Shown here: positions 23,545 to 37,333 of the stretch, in pieces
Layout of the letters: the number at the start of each line of letters is the position of its first letter
Position numbering within the stretch: the first letter of the stretch is position 1
DNA from: Carassius auratus
Taxonomy: Eukaryota; Chordata; Actinopteri; Cypriniformes; Cyprinidae
Direction: 5' to 3'
NCBI RefSeq assembly: GCF_003368295.1
Contig: NC_039263.1
Location: 16,886,213-16,950,212, forward strand
DNA: 64,000 nt
The notes under the pieces: generated by a model
The model's input: only the letters and a program-made list of their open reading frames with translations
What the model was told of the DNA's origin: nothing
Databases searched by the model: none
Translations under genes and position numbers: made by a program

Positions 23545-26502
23545 CTGTATATTAGTTAGTTTATCAACTAGCTAATATATGCTTTTTTATCATAGATTTT
23601 CAAGGACATGTGTTAAAGTCTTCAAATTTGGCTAAAATGCTAAGGCAACAAAGGCAAGTTGTTTACTTTTTGGAATAAGCTTCTCATCACCTACGATGCC
23701 CTAAAATGCTTTTAAAAAAAAAAGCATTTGAACATATTGCTTGTCATGGTTGCTTAGAAACAATGTTTGTGGTTAAGTAGCACAGCAAAAAAAAAAAAAA
23801 AAAAAGGAAGAAGAAGAGGAAAAGGAAAAGGAACAAAGGTTGCTCATTTCCACAATAAGGATTGACATTTTAGACATAATCCCCAAAGAGTCCCAAAATA
23901 CAGCATTGTCATCTGCTGATTATGAGGTATGATATTTATACATGTAGGTGTGTTTGTTCTCAAGCTAAGTCAAAAATCAAAAGCTATTATTACCAATAAG
24001 ACTGTGTACATATCTAAAGAATTATATAATCAATGACAAACAGATGCAAAATCATTTATGGAAAACCAAAACAAAGCAATGTATTTGTTATGTAGAGAAT
24101 CAACATGGAATCGTTTGGATGCCAAAACATTCTTCAGTACTGGTAATTGGATTCATTTTGAATGGCCAAGCAGAGAACAAGGAATCAGTTGTTTCTACAC
24201 TACATGTGCCAGTTATGTGCAAGAAGAAACATTGCAAGGACACACAGTATAGCTGGCTTTCACAGAGATTATATACAGACCACTTAACACACTTCAGTTT
24301 TATACATCACGACTGGTATCTTGCCTGGCTGTTGTGTGCCATGTATTTTTTCAGTTATTCACATTATAAATAGTATAAGAATAAGAAGCCTGTCTTTCTT
24401 CCTGTCATTCTCTCATTTCAAATGCCAAGCAGAGAACAAGAAATCAGTCAAAGTATGCCTAATGAAAATATATCAAGTCTGCTCTATAAATGTCCTCCGC
24501 TATTCTCATTCATATGTATTTTCCATCGAAAAACTGCACAGCTCCTTCGAAGGAGATAAATGTCTCAGTAGAGATCTTGTGTTTTTATGAAGAACCTTTC
24601 GTGCATCTCAACTGCAGGAGAGACACTTACATAAGAGGCTTAAGAGAAAATGTCACTGAATATGACATTTAGGCTTTGATTAAGTAATTCACTGGTGTAT
24701 TACATTTAATATTTGAAATTGATTGTAAGCAGGCTACTGTCTGTACTGTATAAAGTGGAAACTGAATCAATTCATAACTAGCTCAACAAAAAAATCCACC
24801 TGGTATATTTAAATGAACTAATTTAATTCCTAAATAAAATGCTAATTGAATGGGAACAGATGCATCTTATGTAATACACAGATATGGGGAAAATATATAA
24901 TTTATAATTTTTCTATGTTATATTAATTTATTACTTAAAATGATCAATTATTTAAACTGGCAGTAATAATCTTTAACTAATAAGAGAATGTCAAAGATGC
25001 TACATTAGGATGGCTGACTTTTTACTGATGTGCACTACATGTAGACAGGACAGTAATTTAAGCAGGTCGGTCTTACTGTAATTTAAGAATGACCTGCCTA
25101 TGATTACATTTTCTCTAGGTTAAAAAAAGAGTTCAATAGCATGACCATTCTCTCTTCCTTAACTAAATGTTTCATCAGTCATGCACGGCTGAATTATGAT
25201 GTCTGTAGCATATATTGAACAATTGCAAGCATGATATTGTTAACTCAAAATTAGATTTTCTTATGCACATAACTACTTTAGAACATAATGTTAGTATAAT
25301 AATAAAATAATTCCCTTTGTCATGAGCGGAGTTTTTGATATGTCTGAGCATAGCGTTGAGAGTATAATTAAAGGCTACTGTTCAAATTAGTTATATATTC
25401 TTGATTATTCATGCTGTCCACTGTTCAGACATCATGCAGGGGTGTTTAATATTCTCCTCTGTGCACAGTTAATTAATCATTGTGCAGGGATCAAAGACTG
25501 TGCCAGTTGACAGTCCTACTCGTTTTATTACTTTATAAGGTTTTGCAGATGTTATTTCAGTGTTATAAAGATGCTCTGGGTATTAAAATCGAATCAAATC
25601 AAATAAAAACAAAAATCCAGCTCTTTTCATTTCAGGAAATTTTGCATGTTGTATTTTTCACTGTTAGTATCTTACAATGATGCGGTGGATATTAAAAGAA
25701 AATTAAATACCTGACTACTTGTTTATCACGTTACTAGAAAAAAATATGTAATATGGTAATTTCACATGCACCTGTATTTTTAAATTTCAGCTCACACTGC
25801 CTCAATGAACACCTTTTGCCTTTAGTGATTATGTCACATAATGTTCTTTGTGTTTCCATCTGTGCATCGATGGGGGTGGTAGCGGTATGTGCATCACATA
25901 AAAGCAACATTAAACCACATAATCACATGAAAGCAACAGAGGACGCAGTGAACAATAATTTCCATGCAGCTGTAATTTCCCTGGGCTTGCTTCAATTTTG
26001 TGATGATGGCTGTGGTTGGAGGAGACAAGAAATTAGTCAAAGCTTGTTAAAATGAAAAACAGCAATAAGAATAACTATTAAGAGTCTTAAGAACAATTTC
26101 AAAGCAGGTCTGTCTAGATAAAGGGATCCTCTTTCCTACTGTTCTTTACATCCAGTTTCAGCAGGAGTCAGGATGCTGGATAACACACTGCTTTTGATCC
26201 TCAGGGAAGATTGCATCATCCTTTCTGTAAGGAACAGAGAAAAAAAAAAATTGTGTGTGAAACATGTTGTAATAAAGGAAAGAGACAAAATTCACCAGCC
26301 TAGTGACGCACAATGCAACACTCCCACACGTCTATGATGGAAAGAGAGATGTTAGAACGTCTGGTTCTGCTAAAAGATCTTCCTTCAATTAGTATCTTTG
26401 CACCGACAGAGCTGAGATCAAAGCAGATGTGGAGATGCAGGAGAGGATGTTCAGACGCTGACATAACATATGTGTGAAAGCTGTGGGTCACCAGGTCACT
26501 GG

Positions 26503-26555
<53 letters not shown>
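26503..26555. repeat. (TCTA)n microsatellite
   Basis: About 13 tetranucleotide units. Confidence 0.97.
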
Positions 26556-28134
26556 TCTTGTGCTCTGCGAGGGCTTTCATTGTGTGCGTGTGTGTATGTG
26601 TTTTATTTTTTATTGATCTAGTATTATATTAAACAGCCAACAAGCTGTTTCTGATTTGTAAACACAAACAATATGAGTCTAAGAGTTCCTCATGATCTTA
26701 AAGAAAATACTGAAGAAATCGCTAAAGACTTGTAAATTGCGTTTCCGAATGATTTTGTTTACAAAATAAAAGGAACATTTATTTATGTATGTTAATTAAC
26801 AGCACTACGAAACAGCTTTTTCTGTTTGCATCACTGGTTTTTGCAGGATTGTTAGCAAGTTTTTGTCTTTATGAGTAAGTCACTCATTGTGATGGCCAAT
26901 GGATAGGATTGGGTTTGTGGGGAAGATGTGTTTTGAGAACAAAACAAATGAATGTTTTATTAATGTTTTTATTCATTAGTCATAGAGTCATTCAGGAACA
27001 AAACAAGTAAAACACTGAATCATTGATACAACTGTTCAAAAATTGATTCTTATTAATCACCGATTCCAAAGTTCACAATCCAGTCCACAAGTTATTCATA
27101 ACAGTAATATTATGTTCTTGTATAAAAGGTACTGGTGAATGATGGTTGAAAGGTAATACTAATTTAAACTCCTGCAGTCACTCCATGGATTTATGCCTCA
27201 AGTTTAATATGTGACGGCGTACATGAATGCCTCATGATATTTAAACTAAAGGATAGCAATAAATTTGTATGTCTTCATACAGGCCAACACGATTCATGTA
27301 AGAAATCCCACATGGATGTCTATTCAGTTGCTTGCCAGCATGATTTCTGAGCCAATTAGAAATAATAAGCAACACCTATCTCATTATATCACCACATGTT
27401 GCCTGTTAACATTGTCAACACAAACAATTACATAGAAATAATGTTTCCTATAAAAAAAATAGCAGTCAGTGTTTTGGCACAGAAGATTGTCTTGTTTTTG
27501 AGACATTGTCCGACGTCCTAATCTGAAATTGTGGTTTTCCAGTTGTGCCCTGTTGCTCCACATGTTCTGTTCAGCTTCCATTGTACCGTTCACAAACACA
27601 GAGGTGAATCAGATTGTGGCATTACTATATACCACAGGGTGCATTCATGTAAGCTATAAAATGTCTGGGTGAATTTCAGACAGAAACAGAAAGCGGACAA
27701 AAGAGAGCAAGGCATTGTCAGTCTGTGCTTTCAGCAAAATGAAGCCATCTCAAAAACACTTCAACAAACAGACAATGAATTTTACCTTGACTGAAATAAG
27801 CATAGCTTGATGTGAATTGTGAATGCGTATGGCTCTATGACTTACATGGCCAGTTCCTGTTTGAATATGACGCTGGCTATAAAGGCTTTTATGAGAAGCA
27901 AACTAAAAACGGCCCCAGCTGCTCACACACAAAGTCAACTCTGCAGCTGACATCCTCGTAATTGAGTGATAGCATGACGGATGTGTTTAAAAATGCTCTC
28001 TGATGCTTCACATCGCAAAACATATTCCCCTTGTTCATGTGCTTAGCAATTTTCAGAATAAATGATTATAGTGCTAGTGATTATTGTTCTTTGATGAGTC
28101 AAACAAAAACAGAGTGACAAAATAACATAATTTT

Positions 28135-28270
<136 letters not shown>

Positions 28271-30046
28271 AATTGGCATATGATTTATCATGGATGCCAT
28301 TTTTTAAATTATGTACTGTTGTTATTTTTTTAATCGTTTGCAACAACCCACATGTAACTCAGTAATTTTTTGTTCAGCAAAGATATTTTCAAAAGCACTG
28401 GTTAATATTAAATGTCCAAAGTGGTTTTCTATTACAAACTTTTATAATAGAAACTAAAAATGTTAATAAATTGAAATTAGTGTAAATAGACTTAACTTAA
28501 AGTAAAGTAATTAACTTGCCCTTAACTAGAAGTTTCAACAAATTTTAATTTAAGTAATATGCAAGTGTACACTTTGATGTTTAGCTATTTGAATTACATT
28601 CAATTATTTTGATATTTAAATAATTCAATAATTAAGTCACCTTGCAGCCTTTTTGGAAGTTCATGAAGGGCACCTGGTTGAGAACCATAGATTTAGATAT
28701 TTTCCTTTTCTGTTTCTTACTAAAATTATTTAATAAATGACATATTTTCAAGTTATAAGTGATTGTGAAAGAACACAGAATCATTTATCTCTAAAGATAA
28801 ACAGCATTTCCATGGTGCTGTAAAGCTCATAACTGTACAAGTATATAAGCTCACAATATTTATCCAACAAGAAACGCTTCAAATTCTATTTCAAATGTTT
28901 ATGTTTACACATACCCCTTTTTTAACATTTGGTATTTTCAGTCAAGACAGCACCACCTCCATTGTGCCATTTTTGTTGAGACATAAACACACTCATTTAA
29001 AACCGTTTCACATCATTGGATAAAAATAACACAGCAGTTTCAAATCTCCTTGACTTTTTAATTTTAACCTCCATTTCCATATTGATTATTTGTTATTGTA
29101 GTGAATTGTTCCTGCAGGTCTCTTCTTTGTCCTTATATAATGTGTGGTGAGACATGCTGTTTCACACTAGAAGCATGAGAACGAATGAAACATCATTCAC
29201 CTTTAAGACCATGTCAAGACCAGTTCAAAAGACCTTGAGAATGATATAAAGACCCAGGTTTATACCACACAATTTAGAGTCTGCCAAATGGACCGGATCC
29301 CATTGCTGGGTCAAAGCATGGTCAATTACTCAAAGCCACCTGCTACAAGTCTGACGCCGGGTCCTGGTCAAGCTCTCCACAGCTCTCTGACAAAAAGCAG
29401 ATGGACATCCAGCTGTTCCATGATTTCGGGGTGTGATAATGAGATGTGCCGTCTCCGTAGAGAAAGACAAGTGCAAGAGAGAAGAGACATTTGACTGCCG
29501 TTTGTCACCCTCAGTGAAACATCAGTTCTATTGTGGGATTGACTGGGGACAAGGGAAGGGTAAGCTTTTTTAAAATATCCAAAATGCTGTTCGCTTTGAT
29601 GCACAAGAACTTCTTGTGTTGTCCTCTAGATGGCAGTGTGTTCACCCAAAATGAATGCTCTTCCAGACCTGTATGATTTAATGTCTTCCTTGGAACACAA
29701 GGTGAATTCCTGCATCATTTTCAATAGATTGCTGAAGGATGACATATTTTGGAAGTTAGCATCACCCTGGTTTCTGCAACAACAAAAACCTATTGGATAC
29801 TACTAGTTGCTTTAGCATGCATATTACTAGAATGTAAGCCATTTATTAGTACTAATTAAGAACATTTTTGCCTTATTCTACATCCTTCATCCTACAACAA
29901 TTAACACCTTACTACCTATTAATAAGCAGCAAATTAAGAAAAAGTCATAGTTAATAGTGAATAAGTGTTCCCTATTCTACAGTGTTACTGGATTTTTCTA
30001 CCAGCAAGCAGTTAAAAAGTTAGAATTTAGCTATACTACACCCTAG

Positions 30047-30700
30047 TTGGTTAAAGGATAGTTCACCCAAAAATGACAATTCTGTCATTTATTACTCATC
30101 CTCATGTTGTCCCAAACCCATAAGACCTTCATTCATCTTCAGAACACAAAATAAGATATTTCTTGATAATTCGAGAGCTTTCTGACCCTGCATAGACAGC
30201 AACACAACTGAAAAGTTCACGACCAGAAATGTAGCAAGGACATCATTAAAATAGTCCATATCAGTGGTTCAACTGTAATTTTACTTTTTGTTTTGCATTG
30301 TGGCACCCCTCTGAATGCATGTCAACTGACACAGAAGAGAAGGAACGGTTGCGTTAAAGTCATTATTTTAGCTTTCTTTGCGCACAAAAAGTATTCTTGC
30401 AGCTTCATAAAATTATGGTTGATCCACTTTAGTCACATGGACTATTATGTCATAGAATAAAACATGAGTTTGTGTAAATACAGACATCATTTTAGACACT
30501 TTACACAAAATCCCACTGACTTTGGAACAATTGAACCCTAAGTGTTTAAAATGCTGACTTGTTTCCAGGTTTGGCCTACAAAATGACTCTATGATCAGGA
30601 TATGGGCTGTCAAGTTCCACAATGACAAAAAACACCATAAAAATTTTATAAAAGCGGTCCATATGACTCATGAGCAGCATTTTAAGTCTTCCAAAGTATA
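30047..30700 (+). mobile_element. Decayed TTAA-type (piggyBac-like) non-autonomous element
   Basis: Starts TTAAAGGATAGTTCACCCAA, the known end of a very abundant fish repeat, followed by TGTCATTTATTACTCATCCT. Internal blocks typical of long copies follow: AGCTTCATAAAATTATGGTT (30399 on) and GTCACATGGACTATTATGTC. The matching right end is not intact, so the right limit is approximate. Confidence 0.6.
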
Positions 30701-31836
30701 TCAACCACTTAATTTAAGTGATTATTCACTGTAAACCTAGCCCTCCTTAAAGCTATTCATAAGACTTTTGAGTCTGTTTGACAATGAAACGGTTCACAAA
30801 AACTAAATGTTTTCTCACAAACAGGACCAGTTCTCGAGTTCATGTCACTGATGAAGATATCATATGGCTTCAGAAGACCTGGAGAAAATGGTGAGATCAG
30901 AGTGACACCCTTATCTGCTGCTGAAAGAGTGTTGTATCGGTTACCCATTTCATTTTCTTTGAAACACCTATACGCTTTCGTTTCCTGCTGCTTTAGTTCA
31001 AGGAAAATTCAGCTGAAGGACACATTTGTCCAAGTCTTTGCTATACTAGGTGGAACAGATGCTCAAAAGGCTCTCAGATCTTCATATAATCTACCACAGC
31101 CTTTACATCTTGCAACTAAAACAATTTTAAAATCTCTGTAGGTTTAAAAGCAGGCTTGTGTACAGTCGTCGGGTTAAGTGATATTCTGATGCAAATTTTG
31201 ACGCAGCTTTGATAAACATCATGGAAAACATCTGCCTCATGAGAACCCACCAACAGAGGTGCTGGATTCCTGTCGTTCTCCAACCCATGACATCAGGCAA
31301 AGGCAAGCTATTTATGGCCGTTCTTGAAACACGAGGTCCGTTCGTGATGGTCACACCAGCCAGTTTCTACTGGCTTCAGCCCACACGGAGGATTCAAACA
31401 TTTATGAGTAATAAAAATTCTTAAGACAAGACGGCTCTTCAAAGCTTTATCTATAATGATAAAGGTTAAATAATCCCGCAGACTGGATTTTTGAGGGCAG
31501 CTGTAACTAGGGCAAAAAAACAAACTGTAAAGCAGGAACAGGATTGGTAGACAGTTTATTCTAGCTAAGCACCTTTGACATTTTACACTTTGGTGTGAAG
31601 AAATGATCATGTGCCACATTCAACTTGTTTACAGAACACAATGCACGCATTTACAGTCCCACAAAAATCAATTTTTAAAACCACTGGTAGACCCACTGAA
31701 ATTACATTTTCTTGTGTATCATTGCAGTAATAAAAATACTGACATGAGCGAGTTCAAAAAGGCATTTTATGGTAAGAAGTAAATACAGCTTTGCATTTAA
31801 AGAAAATCTCAAGTATTTTAGTAGTGCTTACCATCC

Positions 31837-31853
31837 GGGGGGGGGGGGGGGGG
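31837..31853 (+). repeat. Poly-G run
   Basis: 17 consecutive G, prone to length error. Confidence 0.95.
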
Positions 31854-33224
31854 TCTGAGAAAATATGTGCAACATACTTCTAACTTTATCAATAAAGTTT
31901 GTCCTTATCAAGTATCTCCAAACTGTACTTGTACATCAACGTTTTATCTTTTTCATCTAAAAATAAACAAACAAAAACAATTGTTGTTCATTTACAAATA
32001 TTTTTTTTTAACCAAACATGATTTTACAAACATTTTATTTTTTATGGCTAATACTTAGCTCTCTCTCTCTCCTCTCTCAAAAAAAAAAAAAAAAAAAAAA
32101 CTAAAAAACTAAATAAAAGACAAAAATACACATTAATGGTAATTTCATAATTTTAAATATACTCTTTTAACACCAAACAAACTAAAGCATTTTCTATACA
32201 CGTTAATAAATAAATCAAAGATAAGAGAAAGTTTAGGTCCGTTAATATCGGGAGAACTGCTTCCAGAAACCATCGAAACTGTCAATATAACAATTTAACT
32301 TAAAACCTTAGCATCTATCAAACCTAAAATATGGTAACCTTTTTTAATAGTCTGTGCATCATTATGCAATATAAACAGACTTATAATTAAACTCATATAA
32401 ATCGGCTTTGTTTGCATTCAGCATATTGCACGCCACCTATTCAATTATTTGAATTATGACACACATTATCATTACAGCCATTCTGAAGGCATGTACGTTC
32501 AGTTCATCTCTGACTTTTCTACTGAAAAGTTGAAAAGGAGTTGTGGCATGAAGAATGAGGTAAACTGTAGCGCAGGAAAATGGCAAAGGTTGCCTTTCAC
32601 ACCATATCTTCAAAGTTCATTTAAAGTCCACTCAGGATTACTGTAAAGCACAGCTTTCATCACACGGCAGGACGAGTCCTCATCCCCACACCACAATCAC
32701 GCCATTACCAACCCTGGCAGGATCACTTCACTGTTTCACTGAAAGAAAAAGATCATTAGACCCATCTATTTGAGCAGATTAAAAAGTTGATCTGACTGCC
32801 TGGCAAACCAAATTCTGAACAGCGTCAATAGTCACACATATCAAACAGAGTGTTTGCTTATTGTTTCCATACTTTCCCTTATAGAGTCTGCTGTCTGTGT
32901 ACTTCAAAAATGCTGACAGGTCAATGTCCTTGTATGGTGTGGAAAGACTGCCGTTCAGTTTAATAGAGCTTGAGAGCAGATCACTTTCTAATTGGATTGG
33001 AAATACATTTAATTTGATAATATTTAAGATGGATGTGTTGTTGGATATGTAAAAAGGATGTGGCGATGGGTCAGCAGTAAAAAAATTAAGATAAGTTATA
33101 AAAAGAAGAGAAAAAATCCCTTGTTCTGATTTTACACACCCAATCAAATTTTATGATATTTTGAGCAGTCACTAAAAAGCCTGGAAACTCAACCATTGTG
33201 GTGACCATTGACTTATATAGACCA

Positions 33225-33340
33225 AAAAAAGAAGAAAAACATTGTCTCAGACTATCATCTTTTGTGTTCCAGAGGAAGAAAGATCTGGAACAACCTGAGG
33301 GACAGCAGTATTTTTATTCTTTGATGTACTATCCCTTTAA
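33225..33340. repeat. Right end of a TTAA-type element
   Basis: Ends ACTATCCCTTTAATAG, matching the terminal AGGGATAGT plus TTAA of the family, preceded by an ATCTGGAACAACCTGAGG-like block. Left part missing. Confidence 0.5.
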
Positions 33341-33516
33341 TAGAAGCTGGCCAATTTGGTCCGATGCCAATATTCGTAAACATTTTCAAAAACCATGCAC
33401 AAAACAAGGCAAGATAACAGAAAGTATGACTCATACCTAATTCAATACGAGTTCACTTGTTACAATCATAAACATGGCTGTACGGACCACAGTGCATTTA
33501 ATGCAGTAAATTATTA

Positions 33517-33616
33517 NNNNNNNNNNNNNNNNNNNNNNNNNNNNNNNNNNNNNNNNNNNNNNNNNNNNNNNNNNNNNNNNNNNNNNNNNNNNNNNNNNNN
33601 NNNNNNNNNNNNNNNN
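33517..33616. other. Assembly gap (100 N)
   Basis: Exactly 100 Ns, the conventional placeholder for a gap of unknown length. Missing exons could lie here. Confidence 0.99.
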
Positions 33617-34984
33617 TTGGGTCTGTAGCTAAACTAACCCCCCACTTTTGACAAAGGTGGCGCTATAGAGTGCCTCTTCCACGCTCTCTTATGAACTTTT
33701 GCCAGTGTCTAGTTATCACAAATACTGATATGTGTTCTGAGTTTGATTGAAATTCTAAGCATGTTATATGCCTCAAAATCACCTGAAGAAGTATTCCAGT
33801 TTAACATGTTGCCACGGCAACATATTTTTTAGATATCAATATCCCCCCAGCAAATTATATCGGCTGTGTTTTAACATTATTCTGATGAAGTTTGAAAGCA
33901 AATTGAGTAATAATAAGATGCTGAATTCAAAGCATTTTGAAAATTGACACACTTCCTGCTGCCAGTTGGTGGCGCTATAACTTTGACTCCTAATAGTCAC
34001 ATATATTGCGATCGACATCATACAAAGAATAATCTGATGAAGTTTGATTTAAAATCAGGAAATGTATGTGGATGGTATTAGACACTTCCTGTTTCTCATT
34101 TCTCGCCATAATTTCAAACACCTCGCCACGAGCAAACCGTTCGAAATATCAAAAATCCCCTGGCAATTTTTCATCCCCAATGTCTTGAGATCATGTTGAC
34201 CGAATTTGGTGGCATTCGGCAAAAAAACCTATGACAAGTATTTCAAATTCCAGAGCATGCGCTTTTTACATAACTCTAAATAGCTGACTTCCTGTTGGGC
34301 GGAGCCTATGACATGCAATACGAAAGTTGTTCGGCACGATGAGATCTGTATGTGTACTGAGTTTCATATGCATATGTGTGAGTATGTGTGAGCTATACAT
34401 CAACATTTCTGACTGTGATCCAGGTGGCGCCGTAGAGCCCCTGTGCCACGCCCGGGTCCCAGCCTCTGCAGGCTCCTAAAGGCCACAGATTCCAAACTGT
34501 GCGCAAATTTTCAAGAGTTTTTGAGTATGTTAAGGACCCCAAAAGCCCCCACAACTTTGACGAAAAATATGAATACTAAACCCTAAATAACCAACTTCCT
34601 GTTGGGCGGAGCCTATGAACATGCAGTACGAAAGTTGTTTGGTTTGATGAGATCTACATGTGTACCGAGTTTCGTGTGTCTACGTGCAAGTATGTATGAT
34701 ATATGGCCCTCAGTATTCCAGGGGGCGCTGTAGAGCCCCTGTGCCACGCCCATGTATCGGTCTCTGCCCAGCCCTAATGGCCGCAGGTTCCAAGGTGTGT
34801 GCCAATTTTCAAGAGTTTTCGAGCATGTTAAGGACCCCAAAAGCCCCCGTAACGTTGGAAAAAATAATAATAATAATAAAAAATAATCCTAAGGAAAACA
34901 ATAGGGCTCTCGCCCTCCAGGCTTGAGCCCTAATAATAAACAAAGCAGATACAAGAGGGTCCTCGCACCTCGGTGCTCGGGCCC

Positions 34985-35027
<43 letters not shown>

Positions 35028-35090
35028 CGGAGCCAATTCCAAGAGGGTCCTCACACCATCGGTGCTCGGGCCCTAATTATGTGGGGGGAA
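33617..35090 (+). repeat. Long fish interspersed repeat with internal tandem units
   Basis: Recurrent phrases include GGTGGCGCTATAGAG, ACTTCCTGTTGGGCGGAGCC, TTCAAGAGTTTT and TGTTAAGGACCCCAAAAGCC. Two head-to-tail units of about 308 bp begin near 34285 and 34593; less similar units lie upstream. The 3' part has GGGTCCTCGCACC, GGTGCTCGGGCCCTAATAAT and an (AAT)n tract, given twice. No coding capacity; family name not recalled. The left edge is cut by the gap. Confidence 0.75.
34985..35033 (+). repeat. (AAT)n microsatellite
   Basis: About 15 AAT units inside the preceding repeat; makes a poly-Ile frame on the minus strand. Confidence 0.95.
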
Positions 35091-35559
35091 AAAAACCCTT
35101 GAAGGGAAATTATTTTATATCACAGTTGCATCTTTGTCTGACGGTGGTTATACAAATGTGTTAGTTCACTGGCTTGTTCAGTGCCGCCTTTGAATAATTA
35201 AATGGGTGGAATTAATTTCATGGATTAATACAGGTGAGTTTAGCTAATATTTATGGTTGCAAATATCTCAGAAAAGCAGTTGCATTTAAGATCACTGCAT
35301 ATGGCACATCTGAACTGAATCTTATAGAAATAGAAAGTTTCATGCAGAAGTTATGTCCTAAAGACCCTATAAAGTAAGGAGTTTTTTTTCTAACACTTTT
35401 TTTTTTCTAGCACTCTCTTTTCTATTCCTAGTCTATCTTCTTGTTTTCTTTAATTATTAAAAATCATGACTCTAATACTAGCTTTTTCTATTCTTTTTTT
35501 ATTCTATCTACTTGTTTTTTTTATTAATTATATATTTATATAAATAAAACTTGCTGCTT

Positions 35560-35692
35560 GTACTGCGTTAGACTAACCGGGACTTGTCACAGCACTTACA
35601 TATTATTGCTCTTTTGTTGGTTTGATTGTTTCTGTTGTCCTCATTTGTAAGTCGCTTTGTATTATATAACATTTTCTTGCATATAACTGCTT
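35560..35692 (+). repeat. LINE/SINE 3' tail fragment
   Basis: Contains ATATTATTGCTCTTTTGTTG and CTCATTTGTAAGTCGCTTTG, the same tail core as the SINE at 6119 (GTAAGTCGCTTTG). No pol III boxes upstream, so it looks like a LINE 3' end, truncated. Confidence 0.55.
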
Positions 35693-35703
35693 AAAGTGTC
35701 ATG

Positions 35704-36261
35704 AGCCCCTTTCACACTGCCATTCCGGCAAATACAGGGGTAAAGTGTTCCTGTAATTGTTCCCTGGTCGCTAGATTTGGCACTTTCACACTGCCAGTGA
35801 TGACCCATTATATGTGCGTGCTTTCAGACACAACCCTTGAAGATCCCGTAACGACACGTGACATCAGCGCGTGACGTGTAATGTACGAGTCGACAACGCT
35901 TGGCACGTTATACTTTAACTGAAGCAAGCAAACGATCTAGGCGTCAGCGCGGAAAGTGAGGAACTAACTGATCTCTGCTTCATTACAGTTTGCACATATG
36001 TTTTCGTCGCGAATGTTGATCTTCCTTCAAAACAGCCGGTAAAAGAGTCGCGCGATAACGCGCGTCATCACTTCGATACGGAATTAGATCTGGCTTTTGT
36101 TCACACAGCGCTCGTTCCGGATCGATTACCGCAATGTTACTATGTCCCCGACCCGGGTTCGATTCGGTAAGCAATTCCGGGACGTGGTTGCTTTCACACA
36201 GAAGGCGACCAGGCAATGTTACGGGAATATTGCGGGTCCGACGTGCAGTGTGAAAGGGGCT
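35704..36261. mobile_element. Non-autonomous DNA transposon with 17-bp inverted repeats
   Basis: Left end AGCCCCTTTCACACTGC (35704-35720) is the exact reverse complement of 36245-36261. The 558-bp interior is CpG-richer than the neighbourhood (TAACGACACGTGACATCAGC, GCGCGATAACGCGCGTCATC) and holds no transposase. A clear target duplication is not visible. Confidence 0.8.
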
Positions 36262-37214
36262 ATAGAAACGTTCAGATAGTCATTTAACACTGATTTTCTT
36301 CCGAAAGAAGAGGTTTTAAGACAAAACACGTGTGCTGACGAACACGGTGTAGGAAGAGGAAATTAAGCTAATCTCCCAATGTTTATTTTGGCTCCAGAAA
36401 GAAAATTGTGTGGCGCAGCAAACAGGATTTGTCCTTCGTTTCCCATCATATCTCAGCAAAAGTGTGTTTGTCAAGGAGCCGTAGGCTTATGAGGAGAGCA
36501 CCTTTACGATGCATCACCACCTACCTGTCCCGTTAAATCCTCTTTCTTTGAGTCAGCTAGGCAGGGGTCCAGTCGCCCTGACCACACATGCCCAACTTCC
36601 CCTAACCTATCCTCACTCGCAGTCGTGCACCACGCACACAACTCCCTTCACAGCAAGAGACTGAAGTGCACTCTATCACTTTGCCAAGTGCACTTTATTA
36701 GTGTGTCGGCCCAGAAATCAAAGGCAGGTCATTTGTCCTCAGGCTGCGCATGTTTACTTTGAGTTGTTGCTCTCACCCACCCACACAAAAAATAAACTGA
36801 AATTCAAACAACCGATGTACTCACGGTTCAGTCAGAGAGGCGATTAGGCCTTGATTCAGTGGCAGTGTTTGAAGAGGGAGGAAATGATCATTTGTGCACA
36901 TCCTGAAGGTATAGACTAGTAAAGATACAACAACAGATTACAAGCCGATAAATTCTTCAATGAATTTTACATGAATCATTTGCTGTTTTTCATTTGTATT
37001 ATTCATGAGCATTTAAAAAAATGTTTTTATAATTTGCAGTTTGCAGTAAAAACAACAAAAAAAGAATGTATTTTCTTTTTTTCAGTTTAATTTATTTATT
37101 TAGTTAGTTAGTTTAGTTATTTAAAGTCCTTTATACTCACTGAGACATTTATTTGTTTTTTTTAATGCAGAAGAGCAGTAACATTGTGAAATATTATTGC
37201 AGTTTACTTTTTTT

Positions 37215-37333
37215 TGTTAGATTTTTTTTTTTTTTGGCCGAGATACAACTGTTTGAAATCTGGAATCTTAGGGTTCAACTTAAAGTTGTCCAAACGAAGT
37301 TCTTAGCAATGCATATTACTTATCAAAAATTAA
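37215..37333 (+). repeat. Outer repeat of a nest, left half
   Basis: GGCCGAGATACAACTGTTTG to AGCAATGCATATTACTTATC and the split target TTAA at 37330-37333. Continues at 39018 as TTAAGTTTTGATAATATTTA. The two halves join to a known cyprinid repeat. Confidence 0.7.

Noticed and set aside
24160..24450. Short direct repeat CAAGCAGAGAACAAG seen twice
   Set aside because: Only about 22 bases shared, with no wider similarity between the flanks; most likely chance or an old fragment.
31209..31424. 71-codon plus-strand frame
   Set aside because: Reads like coding at first sight but matches no family I know and has an overlapping open frame on the other strand.
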